From: Heliocidaris erythrogramma
Taxonomy: Eukaryota > Echinodermata > Echinoidea > Camarodonta > Echinometridae
Direction of reading: 5' to 3'
DNA length: 64,000 bases
NCBI GenBank assembly: GCA_025617745.1
Contig: CM046853.1
Span: forward strand, 57,745,233 to 57,809,232
The position numbers and the translations under genes were made by a program. The notes beneath the pieces were generated by a model that ran no database searches, was not told where the DNA came from, and was given only the letters and a program-made list of their open reading frames with translations. Below are positions 13,101 to 27,500 of this stretch, in pieces. Numbering within the stretch: position 1 is the stretch's first letter; the number at the start of each line of letters is the position of its first letter.

Positions 13101-16100
13101 TTGCTGTTGCAATAAATTATTTATCACTAATCAGGCAATCAGGGTAGGTGGAAGAAAATTTGAAGGGGCTTTTCTCTACTCTTGGGGTATCGATGTTCAT
13201 AAAGGATTAGTATATTAGGTAAATTATGATACATACTTTCCTACAATGAGCTAGAAGGATGAGGTTTAACATAGCAGCAAAGACTACCCTATAATATGGG
13301 TTATTCGTGAAGTATATTTCTTGTGGTTATAAAGACTAAATTCTCTGCTTAACATAAATATTCATGAAATCCTCAACTGCATTTTCCTTGCAGCTCGAGA
13401 GAGGAGGCAGAGTGGATCATCTCTTGGTCCAGCACAGAGGGAGCCTAAGGAGAAGCAGAACATCATGGCCCAGAGAGTCTTGGTACCAGGTCAGGATGCT
13501 GAGGCTGCTCTAGCTGATGCTCTGGTAAGTGACCCATCCAGACATTGTTGTCTTATTCTATTACTGGGATGAAAGTTGGTGGTCAGGGATTACTATCCTT
13601 GTTAAAAGGATGTTAGACCACAGTAGCCTTCCATTCTGCCAGTCCTAATTAGCATTTGAGCAATGCTACAAAGATGGGTTTCTGTCTGTTAAAGGAGTAA
13701 GGCCACAACCTGTCCAAACCTCTCCAAATTACCTTCCATACCCTCATGATCACTCTCTAGTTAAAGGTGTTATGCTGCACATTCCATGGATTTGGAAATT
13801 ACTGGTGACCATGATTTTGAAATTTGTTTTTACACTGTAATTAACTTGGTAGAGTATATGTAGTTGGTAGCAAAAATCAGGTGTTACCCAAGGTTTATTA
13901 GATAGGGCTTTTCAAAACTTTCTACACTCTCAAACATGACCATCATTCTTACAGAGCTGGGATAAGAAGTACATTCCTCAATACAGATATGTGTGTATAT
14001 GTAGATACTTTTACAGTCTTTCCCTCTGTCCTTTTGGTCATCATACATTCTTGTTCCACACAATACTTAAAAGCTCAATACGAGATCCTCTTGGGTGGTG
14101 CACAACCCCTTGCCATGTACTTGTGTAAGGAAACTTTACTCTGCTTATGTTGTGCGTGATGGCATACGTGCAGAAGCGGGAGTGGGAATGCACCTTGCAT
14201 CCCAGACGGGCGGAAATCATATCAGCAGTCATGTGTGACCCCTTGAGGGTGGGAGAGGATAGCCGATGACTTCCCCTCTAGACTTCTCCCTGCACCTGTG
14301 TTCCTCTTGTGTTTGGGTGGGAAACCCCAGAAGGGAAATCAAATTAGCTTCATTTCCAAAAGTATGGTTGAATGTTCCAGACATACATCCTTGCTTGATG
14401 CTATTTGTGTCCTCCCTATTGATACACACGTCTATAGCTTGCTTTGAATACATGTAGTTTTATTTGAATAAAATCCTTAAGCTCTTATGTACATATGATT
14501 TTCTCACTTCGCTTTTATTTCTCTTCTCAATAAGTATATATTTTGCAGTGTACTATATTTTAATATTATGTTTTTTATCACATACTTTGGTTTAAGTCTA
14601 TTTTGTTCTTCATTAATTTCAGATCTATAAACTTTCATGCAGTGTTCATTGTATTGTGGACTTTCATTGTCAGTGCACACTGTCAATATTTATAGCTTTT
14701 AAGTTTCCATTACTAGCTCATACTGTTTAATTCCAGTGCAACATGTTTATATATGCTTTAAATAAGGTACGTCTTCCACAAAGTGTCAGTGAATGTTATC
14801 TCTTCCACACCTTTTTCAGAATTACGTACCGGATTTTATGGCTTCCACATTGATGTGACTTGCGTATAATTCCTTGCACTACACTGCAAGTTTGCCATGC
14901 CATTTAAGTTTACGGCTCATTCCATTTCTTGTACTGATTGTATGGATCCTCTGTTTTGCAATGATTATATCCAAGAGTGTATTAGAGGGAAACTTGTTGG
15001 GATGAAATTTATTCATCTTTATGAGAGACTGATTTCATACAAGAGTAGTAGTTGCATTCATGTACATGTACAGTCTAAGAGATATTATGGCACGTTTGAA
15101 TACAGCTACACATGTACATGTGTATGAATCTAAACGTTATACCAGAATACAGCAATAAAAGACCAGTAACTGTAGGATTATTGCACCATTACAACATCAA
15201 TTACGTTTTTTTCCAGTTTGTCTTAAGAATTAAAAATCTTGTAAGGAAGAATAATGGCACCTTGCTAGAGAAACAAAATTCTTTTTTTTTTAAGAGAGTA
15301 AAAAGGAAAAGATGCATTTTTAACTCCAACCTGAATCAGCAAGATTTGATTAAAAAAGGTTTGGAGAATTGAATAGTGAATCAAAATTATCTAATGAATA
15401 AATAATTCTTCATGCTTCTAGAATGAATTTTATACAGCCCTTTGAAGACAATTTTTGAGAAGATATGAGATAAATATATAGCAATTTGAGATGATTTTAT
15501 ATTGAAAAGACGTGAATTGAAAGTTCGGAGCAAACGTTTATCGTGACAGATAACCGCTCAGAGAGCCCTCAGGAGCAACTATGGGTACGGTTACGATTCC
15601 GATTACTCCGACAATTTGGTGAGTCAAACTCTGCGGCCAAGAGTAAAAGAAGGCGAAAAGGGGTCTAGCAATGGAGGACGGTTATTTATGTTTCTTTGAT
15701 TTGCATTCCATTTCATCACCCCCATGTTTGGCTTGACTTATTGGTATGATGGTGATGCGTTATGATGCATTTTTATCAGGAGAGGCAGCCTGCAGATTAC
15801 CCATAATGCATGTGCACCTGTTGGTAGAATCTCTGTGCAGGCATGGAAGATGTTTTAGTTTTTTTTTTTGATGTCCATGTGGAAGGGCATGCATATGTCT
15901 GTTTGATACTGGTACATATTCTCTCTTTGTTGATTGTGTCCGATCTTGTTTTTGTTCCATCTTTTGTATTAAGCAGTTTGAGTGTTTAATGTCATGTTAC
16001 GATCACATCATACACTGAATATTAGACACTATTCAGAAGAGACTCCTAAATATATGTCACCAGATGTAAGTCAAGTACTAGCTTGATTGCCTTTTAGAGC

Positions 16101-19100
16101 AGAAATAAAGACTTATTCCATATGATAATGAATTTTTGTTGATGTATTATTTGGTAGTGTAGTAAGTATTTTAATTGCACAGTTCTAGTTTGTATTTCAA
16201 TGATCATGCACAGATGATGCGATTGTGTAAAGCTATTAAACAAAGTTCAACACCACTGGCAGTAATTATGCTGACATAATGGTGTAATTGTATGTGTAAA
16301 AGGAAACTTAATACTAATTAAGTTCCTGCAGGAAAAAAGCCCAGTAATGAAAGCAAAAGAAAACTGTCTTGAACCTTTGATTTATTATTATAGGACACAC
16401 TTTGTAATCATGCAATCTTCTACGAAAATATGTTTGTGTTTAAGTATGTTTGTCTCATGTGTTCCTGTGTCTGATGTAAATACTCTACAAGCACTGTATC
16501 AACGTGTAGTGGCTTATACCGTATTCATTTTTAATTTGTTTTTGCATGGATTATAGCAATGCTCAATTTCTAAGTTTGGTTTTTTGTATTACGTTTGCTT
16601 TGTTCCTCATTCGAGATGGAACAGTTATGATTTGCTTGTTATTATATTTTGTTTACATGTTTATGTACATGTACACTGTATGCTATTTATGTGTAGATCA
16701 ATTATTGGTATGCACTTATGTTCAACATCACAGTATCAGGAAAATAAGTATCCACAACAGCTCACATTGCAGTAGCTCTGTGCGTATACCTGTTGGAGAG
16801 GGTTTAATTTTGTCATCAACATGCATTTCCGAAGGGTTTCATCCTTTGGGTGTCCTGGGCTTAGTATGCAATGGGTTAAGATTGGAGGACTACTTGAGAT
16901 GGTACACAAAGTATTAAAACAACAACACCATCAACAACAATTATAATATTGTCCCATGCTTCAGTATTTAGGATTCATTTAAGTCCATTACATCTATAGA
17001 TTATTTTATTCATGCATTTGCTTTGGTTTTTGATTTCTTTGTATTTCACCATAAACATTTGATTATAATCATAATTTCACACCAATGGTACGGATCATCT
17101 ATCTAGGCATGCAGCCAAGTACGACCAAAGCACCATATCTCTGTTGGCCTTAGGCCAAGCACAGGGATTTTCTTTTACCCATAAGATTATCACGAGGCAT
17201 CTTGATGCAATCATGTCATTGTTTGCTAAAGTTATGATTTCGAGAGAGAACAACAGAACAAAACATCTCACACAGCATGATGGCAAGTCTTTGACATAAC
17301 AACTGTGAATTCTTGAACTTTCTTTCTCAAATTAGAAGCAAGTACTTACACAAGAAAGCTGAGAGAGTCACTTTCAAAGTGGATTCCATCCAGTAATTTG
17401 AGTTGGTGTCAAGATTCCTTTTTGTCAGAATTGTCCATTGAAAAAAAAAATGTATTCTGCAACTTGCTGGGTAGGATGAATACCCATTGAATTTCTGTTT
17501 CAACCTCATGTAAGCCTGAAAACAATTGATCTATTTTAAATATGTATACCTACATGCATTTCAAATATGCTGAGAAGACCTAATGTTTCATACAGGCAGG
17601 AGATACTTATATAGCCAAGTAAATCTTGGTTGGAAGTATCTGTACATTTGTGTAAAACCACAATGATTATCAAGTACATCTTCTTTTTCTTACAGTATAA
17701 TTGCATTTTACAAATATATTGTTAATAGATTGAAAGAGGTTCATCGTGGTGAAGAATAATTGAAGAGAGTTAATCAGTTGTCTCACGATGTGCAAACGTA
17801 AACGTAGGTAGTCTGACGTTTCGGCTGCTATATACTGCTAGCCTTAGTCATAGACAATGAGCCGAGATCACGCTGAGCGGGTCTTAAATAGCCCGGAGCG
17901 GCCGGATGTACGCTCGGACCACTCGCGCTGTGATTGGTCGCTGCCGTTGACCAATCACCGGGCGCGGCATTGTTCCCTGCCGTGTCGGCGCTGTGATTGG
18001 TCGCTGCCGTTGACCAATCACCGGGCGCGGCGTTGTTCCCTGCCCTGTCGGCGGGGGGCGCGCTATCCTTGGCCGGTTCTAACCGGTTAGCTGCGTGGCG
18101 CTGAATAGCAGATAGCCATTCGTTAGGGATGTCAATGCCGTTATCCCTGTTAATGTTATTCGAGTGCAATCGGATTTGAATAGCTTCTTTCACCCGGCGC
18201 GTGTACCAATGCTTGTCCTGCGCAACGCAACTGATATTATCCCAGCCAGGATAGTGCTCGGCAGTCCAAGCATGCTCAGCAACAGCCGAGCTATCAGTGC
18301 GTCCGAGGCGAACATCCCGGCGATGTTCATGCATGCGCTCCCCGACGGGTCTACCAGTCTCGCCAATATAAACCTTGTCACAGGTCGAACATGGGATCTT
18401 GTAGACAACTCCATCGCGCCTATTCGGGAGGACAGGGTCTCTAGTCGGTTTATCCGAGCACGCCGTCCGCAACTCCGCATCCTTCGTTGATTTCCTGCGC
18501 AGCGAGACCATACTTGACCACGAAGTTATGGTCTCATTCGATGTGGTATCGTTATTCACAAACGTACCCATCAATGTCGCATGTGACGCCGCCCTTCTTA
18601 AACTTAGCTCTGATGCATCTTTGTCCGAACGCACTCAACTATCACCGGCGAAGATAGTTGACCTGCTGAAGTTTGTGCTGCATTCGACTTACTTCATGTA
18701 TAACGGTGATTGCTATGAGCAGCAAGAGGGAGCGGCAATGGGCAGTCCGGTTTCCGCTGTCATTGCTAATCTCTACATGGAGTCATTTGAGGAACGCGCG
18801 CTGGAGATCTGCCTACCCGATTGCGCCCCGAGGGTGTGGAAGCGCTACGTTGATGATACTTTCATCATTACCTCCAGATCATCCGCCAATGATCTACTCG
18901 AGCACATGAACGCGCAGCAGCCCTCTATCCGTTTTACTATGGAGACAGAAAGGGACGAGCGCATCGCCTTTCTTGATACCATGGTGCACCGCGACACTGA
19001 AGGCCGTTTGACTTCCACCGTATACAGGAAGCCCACGCATACCGATCAGTATTTGGCTTTTGATTCGCATCATCCGAAGTCCGTCAAGCGCGGGGTAGTG

Positions 19101-22100
19101 AAGTGTCTCTACGAAAGAGCCTCACGAATCGTGTCCAAACCCCAATGCACAGCGATAGAGAAGCAACACGTCTCCTCAGCGCTCATTGACAATGGCTATC
19201 CCGAGTCATTTGTGAATCGCGCCTCCCGGAAGAAGCACACAACTCCCGAGGAACCTAGCCGTTTCAAGTCCACCATTGTTCTCCCGTATGTTGATAACAT
19301 TGCGCACCTACTCCGCCGGCGCTTGGAAAAGCATGATATTCACGTTGTGTTTAAGTCCGACACAACTATTCGCAGCCAGCTGGTCCACCCGAAGGACCCT
19401 GTCCTCCCGAATAGGCGCGATGGAGTTGTCTACAAGATCCCATGTTCGACCTGTGACAAGGTTTATATTGGCGAGACTGGTAGACCCGTCGGGGGGCGCA
19501 TGCATGAACATCGCCGGGATGTTCGCCTCGGACGCACTGATAGCTCGGCTGTTGCTGAGCATGCTTGGACTGCCGAGCACTATCCTGGCTGGGATAATAT
19601 CAGTTGCGTTGCGCAGGACAAGCATTGGTACACGCGCCGGGTGAAAGAAGCTATTCAAATCCGATTGCACTCGAATAACATTAACAGGGATAACGGCATT
19701 GACATCCCTAACGAATGGCTATCTGCTATTCAGCGCCACGCAGCTAACCGGTTAGAACCGGCCAAGGATAGCGCGCCCCCCGCCGACAGGGCAGGGAACA
19801 ACGCCGCGCCCGGTGATTGGTCAACGGCAGCGACCAATCACAGCGCCGACACGGCAGGGAACAATGCCGCGCCCGGTGATTGGTCAACGGCAGCGACCAA
19901 TCACAGCGCGAGTGGTCCGAGCGTACATCCGGCCGCTCCGGGCTATTTAAGACCCGCTCAGCGTGATCTCGGCTCATTGTCTATGACTAAGGCTAGCAGT
20001 ATATAGCAGCCGAAACGTCAGACTACCTACGTTTACGTTTGCACATCGTGAGACAACTGATTAACTCTCTTCAATTAAAAATGTGGTTATTGGAGAATTG
20101 CAATATTTTGTTTATGACTTCAGTCTTCCTTTCCCAATGCAAAGAGAGAGAAAAAAAATCAATTTGTGATGAATTGTCTTTGTAGAGGGTTATAATCTTC
20201 TAGCCTCAGGGATTTCACTTTTCATCTTTTCTTCATTTGTTAAAATTAGACTTACATACAACATACACATATGACCTCAGTGGCACCAGAGGATACCTTG
20301 TTGAGTGAATTTATTTGATGAATGTACTTTCCAACATAATTATATGTCCTTTTGACCTCACTATAAAGATAAATGTTCTTAAAAAGTTAAAGCGCTATAG
20401 GTTATGAATGGTAAATAAGATTGTTACAAACATTTAGAACAATAACAAAGTGTTTGAATGATTTGATTGTACAGACCCAGAAGGTGATGCAGAGGAAGAA
20501 ATTTGATAACTTTTCCGATGATGAGAGTGATGCTTCCAGTGTGTGTTCAGTGGGATCGTATGGATCAGGGCCAGCTAAGATTATTGAGGTGAGTCTCAAA
20601 ATTAAATTACTTAATGCCAGTCATGTCTGTGATGCGTATATCATATTAACATGTAACCAGAAATCATATGAAGCTTTCATTTTAAAGATATCTTAAAGTG
20701 AAGTTATTTGTAATGCTGTATCAATGATTGTATTATAATTATTTCAAATAGTATATATAGTGAAATTTGCCCTGGATACTAAGTTTTACATTTTAGGTTG
20801 CAGACCACATATTGAATCTTCAGTGCACTCAGAAAATGCTGAATTCATGTTTTCAATATTTCATTTCTTCAATTATATAATCTATTGAGTCATGAAGAGA
20901 ATGAATTGATCAATGAATATGATAATTTGTATTGTTTTCAATGAGGAATGGATGACACGGATTCATGATCCTTCTCATTCCATTACAGGATGTATCAGAA
21001 GTCCTGAATAAGATGGCCAGTCCTGCATGGTCAGAGCGGAAAGAAGGCTTGATAGGACTTCAGTATACACTACATAGCAACAGAGCACTCAGGTATAGGA
21101 ATGTTTGTTGTCATAGCAGTGAATTAGCTCTAGAAAGTATTGTTTTATTTCCCCAATAAGCCAGTTCGTAATTGGTACTTGGTAAAAATGAACCTGAATG
21201 ACCCCAATTTGTACGCGCATTGGATTTGGTGGACGCGCTGTTGTTTAACAAGTAAAGACATACTGTGGTGCGTACAAATGACCTTTATCTGCACATGCGC
21301 AAATCGTAACTACGAACTGGCTTACTTTTGAGAGTAGGAATCCATGAATCCTGGCCAATGCCTACATCTTTAGGTGAGGTAGTTTATCTAAACTTGCCAC
21401 TCTTGATCCTGAGCCCTGTTGCATAAAACTTGTCGTGATTCAGGGATTTATGTCATGAATCATGCATGACATAAATCATGACAAAAGTTTTATGCAACAG
21501 GGCACTGGTGTGCTAAATAGATATTTGGTTTAGTACTAGATCAGGGGCCTCATGCATTCAAAAACAAAAGGTTGCCATTAAATGCAACTGAAAAAAATAA
21601 ACTGCGATTCCTAAATATGTGGTCTTGTTTTTAGTTGAAATTGGTTGAAATACAAGTTGCACAACTCTTTATGCAAGAGGCTCTTGATCATGCAAGACAT
21701 GGGACAGGATAATGTTTGTATAAATTTCCTTTTGCCTTTGAAGATAGTTATGATTAATAAACCATTCTTAGCAAAAAGCCAAGCAATGGAAATAAATTTG
21801 TCTTACTAAAAAACTTAACTTCCATGAAAGCGTAAACTTCTCTGAAGTTTTCAATAAGGAATTTGAAAGTAGATTCCATTTAAGTCATTTTTTTTCTTTG
21901 ATGAATGATGTTCTATGTCCCGTTGCTTTCTAATAGCCTCAGACTAAGCATACAAGTCTCCTAACAGTAAAATTTGAGTATTTTAGAAGTAACATCTAAA
22001 CTTATATTACTTTTTTTTCTTCAGTCGATCTGAAATCAAGAGAGTGACCGAGTTATTTACGAGGATGTTCGCCGACCCACAAAGCAAGGTAATTCTTTCA

Positions 22101-24536
22101 CTCTTGCGTAGTCAGATCCCCAATGTAAAATCTTTTAGTGACTTTCAGTGTTGCCAGATTTATTTGAAAATAGTAGTAATAGCTATTTTTTAGCCAAGAT
22201 TCAGTAGATGACTCAAAATGATATTTTTTTTTTGGGGGGGGAAGAATGATCCCGCCGTTGATGGTCTATGGGAAGATTTTTAGAGGGTTTTTTTTCTCCT
22301 TCAAAATCTGTTAGATTAAGCACCAAATCTTTAATAGATAAGTTGTTATGGTCTGTATATATTGATAAATGTATAATTTCAAATCCTCCTGAATTATAGG
22401 TAAAATATTATGTTTATTACATACATATATCACTTATATATCTTTTTTATAATTAGTGCTTTGTTTTCATGTATGAACATGTAGTAGATAATTTGCCTTA
22501 AAGCAATTAATTCAAAGTTTCCAATCAGCAGTTTACCACCACTCGGTGTGAATGGGATAGGCAACTATCATGCTTTAATACACATTTATCTAATCTTAAC
22601 ATCAAACACTTTATTCACCTCTTACTCTTGTTACAGACTTTCAGTTTGTTCTTGGAGACCCTAGGGGAGTTCATCATCGTTCACAAGGCTGAGCTGATAG
22701 ATTGGTTGTTTGTACTAATCACAAGGCTGTTACAGAAGATGGGATCAGATCTACTTGGTTCAATTCTTAACAAGGTTCAGAGGACACTAGAAATTGTCAG
22801 GTATTCACCCTATCTCCACTTTTAATGATATCTTTTACATTTTTCAGTTGAAAATGTCACAATCTGTATCTTGAAATGGGAGAGGAAAGTACTTGGAACA
22901 TTTGAAATGATTATTCAGTGTCTTATAAGAGTTATCTTGCATCAAGATGACTTCTGGGGCATTTCAATGAAAAGGACTTGTCAGATATTTTCTCCGACAA
23001 ATTTGGTCTCAGCCAATCAGATGCAAGGATTTCAGTAGCTTATAACAGTTGTCGGATGAAACGCTCCCCAGAGAGACTGAAGCTAAATGGGAAGGACTGA
23101 CAAATATTTAACGAAACTTGATTCTTCAGTTGAGCAGTATGTATGAATCGCAACAATGCAGACTTCTGTGGGAAATTGAAAAGATGTGTTTTGCCACCTA
23201 CATATCAATTTTCAGAAAAGGCATATTTCCTTTTGTTTTTCTTGGATATCATGCTGCCATCAACATTTGACACTTGAAACATGATTGATTTGATATTAAG
23301 TTATACCAGGGCTCCTTCATGTTGCCCCTTTCCCGTTTATATCGAGCTAGAGGGAGCATCCCCAAAACTGTCCCTGTCTTTGCATAAAAGGTGTATTTGT
23401 TTTATCAGTACTAAATCAGTTGTATGAAGCCAGCTGAATTGGTTAGATTGATAAAGGTCATTACCTTTTTATTTATACATCTCTATTTTTTACAGAGAAA
23501 GCTTCCCATATGAGATGCAATTTAGGATACTTACCAAGTATATCATGGACCAGACACAAACACCAAATATGAAGGTAAGAAGCAGAGCTGCCAACCATTC
23601 CGTTTTTGACAGAATTATTACCACTTTTTAACCAATATTACGGCATTCCGTTTTTTCTTCATGAAATACGTTTTTTTTTCTTTTTTTAAGTGTTTGCGTG
23701 TGTTCTGTGTACTAGTATACGAAAATACAGTGTTGTCTATGACTTCCGGGTTTGAGCTATCGATACACGTAATGTTACAGTCCCACCGACGAAACTGACC
23801 CCAAACTGACCGATGGTACGTACATGTACAGTATATCATTGAAATAACGCAAGTTTCGATCGCTCTTCCGTCGTGTGACTGGGTCGTGTGACTGCGAAAA
23901 CATGTTTTATTCGCATGCAGCGGTGCCCATGTAGCGTGCGACCCATGCAAAACGCATGTAAGCACAGCACCGATCTCTATATGTGGGACAATGTATTACC
24001 GCTTGCTGAACTGCGCACGGGCTTTGACACGATAGTGGATTTAACGGAATTATTTCGCGAAACTGGAGAGGATTTGATCAAAATTAGTGGAAAACGGTCA
24101 CAGAAGTTTAAAGAGGAGTACAAACAACGATTTCCTGTCATAAAGCCAACCACAAAAGGCGAATTTGCATTTTGCATGTGTAAGTTCTCATTTAGATTTT
24201 CAACCAAAAAAAAAGAAAAAAAATGAAATCCAAAATCTAGGCCCTAAAGCATTTTTATCAAAACCAGTACCGTGTAGCAGGTCATGCAATATTCCTGACA
24301 CTTGTATAATTTTCCTTCTAGTTCTATTACATGTACATGTATATGTTTTTGAAAATTTCTAGTTCTATTACATGTACATTTATGTTTTTGAAAATCAACC
24401 TTGGACTCTGTCTCTGGAGTTGGAGATGCTGATTTAATGGCCTTTAAATAATGCCCCTCCAATCCTCCATAGTGCTATTTTCTCAGTTTCAAGGGGACGT
24501 TGCCCCCTTGAGACTCCCATCAGGGCGCTGCCCCTG

Positions 24537-24569
<33 letters not shown>

Positions 24570-27500
24570 GGTGCCTTGGCGGCCCCCTGGACCCCGGCCA
24601 TATTTGTCCCTCTTTTTCTATTTCAAATGTTGGCAAGTAATGAAGTATGAATATGATCCAAGTAATGCGTGACTGTGAGCACGCAGCATAAGAAATGAGC
24701 ATTATTTCTGCAATGGAAGTATGTCGCGCAAGGTTTTAAGTTTTGTTTGAAGGTATTCCTTTTTTTTGCTGTAAATTCCTTTTTTTGGCCATCATGATTC
24801 CTTTTTTTGGTTGCACAAGGTTGGCAGCTCTGAAGAAGAGACAAGCATGACTGAAATAAGATGTAGTTTCTAGTAAATAACTGTTTTCATTCTTGAGCTA
24901 CTGTAAACGCTGTTATTTTCGCGGGTTCTTAAATTCGCGATGCACAATTACACGCTCTTGTATACCCACTCCATTTATTAATTTACACACACGCAGTCCA
25001 TTCAAATGCATATGGCATGCGCAACTACACACACGCGCTCAAAAATGAATTGGACACACACACATATTAATGTGCTGAAGCGCGCAATTCAACCCGCATA
25101 GGAAATCAGGCTAATATTTTCACGAGTTCTAGAATTCGCGCCCGCTGAAAATAGCGCGAAATCTGCGAAAATTAATGTACCACAAATATTTCTCCATTTA
25201 CAGTAACGCACATGTAGGTGAAGTGTATCCTGTACAGATCTCATTTATTGGAACAGATTGGGATCACAAAGTACATCCTTTTAAACAACACAATAAAATA
25301 CCATGATTTATTGTCCTACCAAATTTACTGCAATAAATCATATATACCTACCTATTATGCCTGTAGTCTTGACTACGGGACCCCTTCGAGAATTATCACA
25401 CATGTGTCACAATATTGTGCGCACCCCCCGTAATCCTATTGTCCCCTTTGCCACTCACGCGCGTCAATACGCTACGGCCATCTTCCTCTTTCTTGCTCGC
25501 CCCCGACGAGTTAGGACGTATAGTCACAGCGCTCCTGAAATCAGGTCGTATAGTATCTTTTTGGTGCGCTTTTTCACATAGTTAAAGCACTTTTAGGTAC
25601 CTATATTCGTTTAGATTATAGTACTTTGTGTTTTATTAGTCACTCTTGCCGATTGCAAGGGATTTTTTGATTCCCTTTCTTGGCATTTATTTTTCTCTTT
25701 CACGGTCAGCCCCACGTAGATATTTCCGTGTTTGCGGGTGTTTCCGTTTGTCACCGAGCCTTCGGGTTCGGCGTTTATTCTTACGGTTTTTAGGCTGTGA
25801 AAATTTCTTTAGTGCGTATCTCCCAAATAATTTTACCCTTATTTACTGCATTCAGTTGAAGTATTTCTTATTTTGAAAAAAAGTATACTTTATTGTCTGT
25901 TTTATTGCAGTGGTATGGATTCGGAAGAAGAAGCAGCTAGGTCAAGGAGACCTGCTTCTTCCGAAGAGTCGTCTAGCAAGACGACTCGGCCTTCCAGAAC
26001 TCCCCCGAGTACTGCGGTACACGGGGGAGGGAGGAGGGCTAAGGGTAAGTTGCCTAGTGGTGTTTCCTTGCAGAGTTTGCCAGTCTCGGAGCTTGCGGCT
26101 TCGGGACGGGTGGCGTTAACTGAATCGGGATTGTCAACTCCGAAGCCCGTGGTTTCGGGGTGGGTGGCGTCAGATTCTAGTGGTTTGGATATCTCGAATC
26201 CAATCCCCCGGTCGCTGAGACCAGAGGGGGGGGCTGTTGTTTCCCGTACGGTAGCGTTCACTCGCTCTGATCCGTTAGGGGAGACGCGCCCCACTACTGC
26301 AGGGCAGCCCACGGGCTTAGTCCATGTTGGTCTGGGTTCTCAAACCCTAGCCCCCGGCAAACGCCATATGGGGGAACGAGTACTTCCTGGGCTGTCTACA
26401 TTGCCAGCTAATGGGAATGCTCGAGCTAACAATTATGGACGCTCTTCGGAGCAACAGGTGTTTTCACCTGAGTGCGTGACTACTAGTGCTCCCCTATTGC
26501 TGCTTTCGAGCGGTTCAATAGCGGGTTCACACGCCTTTAGTAGTCATCGGGCACATACCGAGTCATCTCGGTCTGCCCACGCACTGGGAGCTTTTAGCTC
26601 CCAACCCAAGGCTACTGCATCTTCTTGCTTAGCCAATATGGGTGATTTGGGTGATTCTCTAGGCTTATGCCATGAGCGCTCCAATCCCTTTATGGGAAGT
26701 GAACGCCCCTCCACGGAGGGATCGGTTTGTGTTTCCGAAGAGGCTTCGGGGACCCGAACGAATCCGATTAAGCGTTCTAAGAAAAGGGTTTCGGCTACGA
26801 CTTTTGTCGAGCCAGCCAAGAAAAAGGCCAAGAAGAAGGCAAAAAGTGGCAAGGCTTTGCCGGCCTCTTGCCCGTCTGACCTGGCTAACCCAGCTAGCTC
26901 CTCTCAAGCTGACATGTTCAGTATGATGCGGGCTTTTGCTCAGAATCAGGGTTGGTCCTTTGTACCGGCTACTTCAACCCTGACTTCTGTCCCTATTCAG
27001 GGATCTCGCCTTGATTCTAATCAGTCTTTTGTGATTGATTCCTCTTTGTCTGAGTCGGATTCGCATGTGCCTCCTATTCCCGCGGCCCTTGGGGCTCCGC
27101 CGGGCGAGGAGACTTTTGTTGAACCATGCGAGGCTCTGCCTGCGGAGGCCTTTGTTAGTGCTCCTTTGTCTCATTCCACTCGGGTGGAACCAGATTCGGA
27201 TGTGGCTTCTCAAGCTTCGGTTCCCGAATCGCTTGGGCAGGCGGAGTCTCAATCGCTTGCTCTTCGCGGGGTAGAAGCGATTGCTTTGTTGTCCAAATAT
27301 CTCCCTGAATTTCAGTCAACCCGCGCGCAGGGTTCGACTTCGCGTTGGAAATTTAAGCAGCAGGATTCCTCTGAGGGTATCGCTCTTGAGGAGGTTTTCA
27401 AGCTGGAGTATGACCGCATTGAGGCCGCGCTGTTGATTAAGCGCTCTAATGCGGTCAAGGGTAAGGCCTTTGCCTTTTGTTCTCAGGACCAAGACAGCTT

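Larger units (their letters stand above)
17757..20077 (+). mobile_element. Penelope-like element (PLE) with inverted terminal arms
   Basis: A 2,321-bp GC-rich insertion in an AT-rich intron. Two 683-bp arms (17757-18439 and 19395-20077) are inverted copies, with only one difference noticed by eye (the GRPVGE versus GRPVGG codon). Between them lies the RT part of a PLE. Inverted pseudo-LTR arms are a known PLE arrangement. The sense ORF starts abruptly at the left arm's inner end, so RT motifs before FDVVSLFTNVP are lost: this is a 5'-truncated copy whose left arm is an inverted duplicate of its 3' end. Near-identity of the arms points to recent insertion. No clear target duplication was found. 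Confidence 0.93.

Noticed and set aside
17828..18634. A 268-residue minus-strand ORF as a separate endonuclease gene
   Set aside because: Its C-terminal part duplicates the PLE ORF end in the inverted left arm, and the N-terminal part is merely antisense of the RT. It is a terminal arm of the same element.
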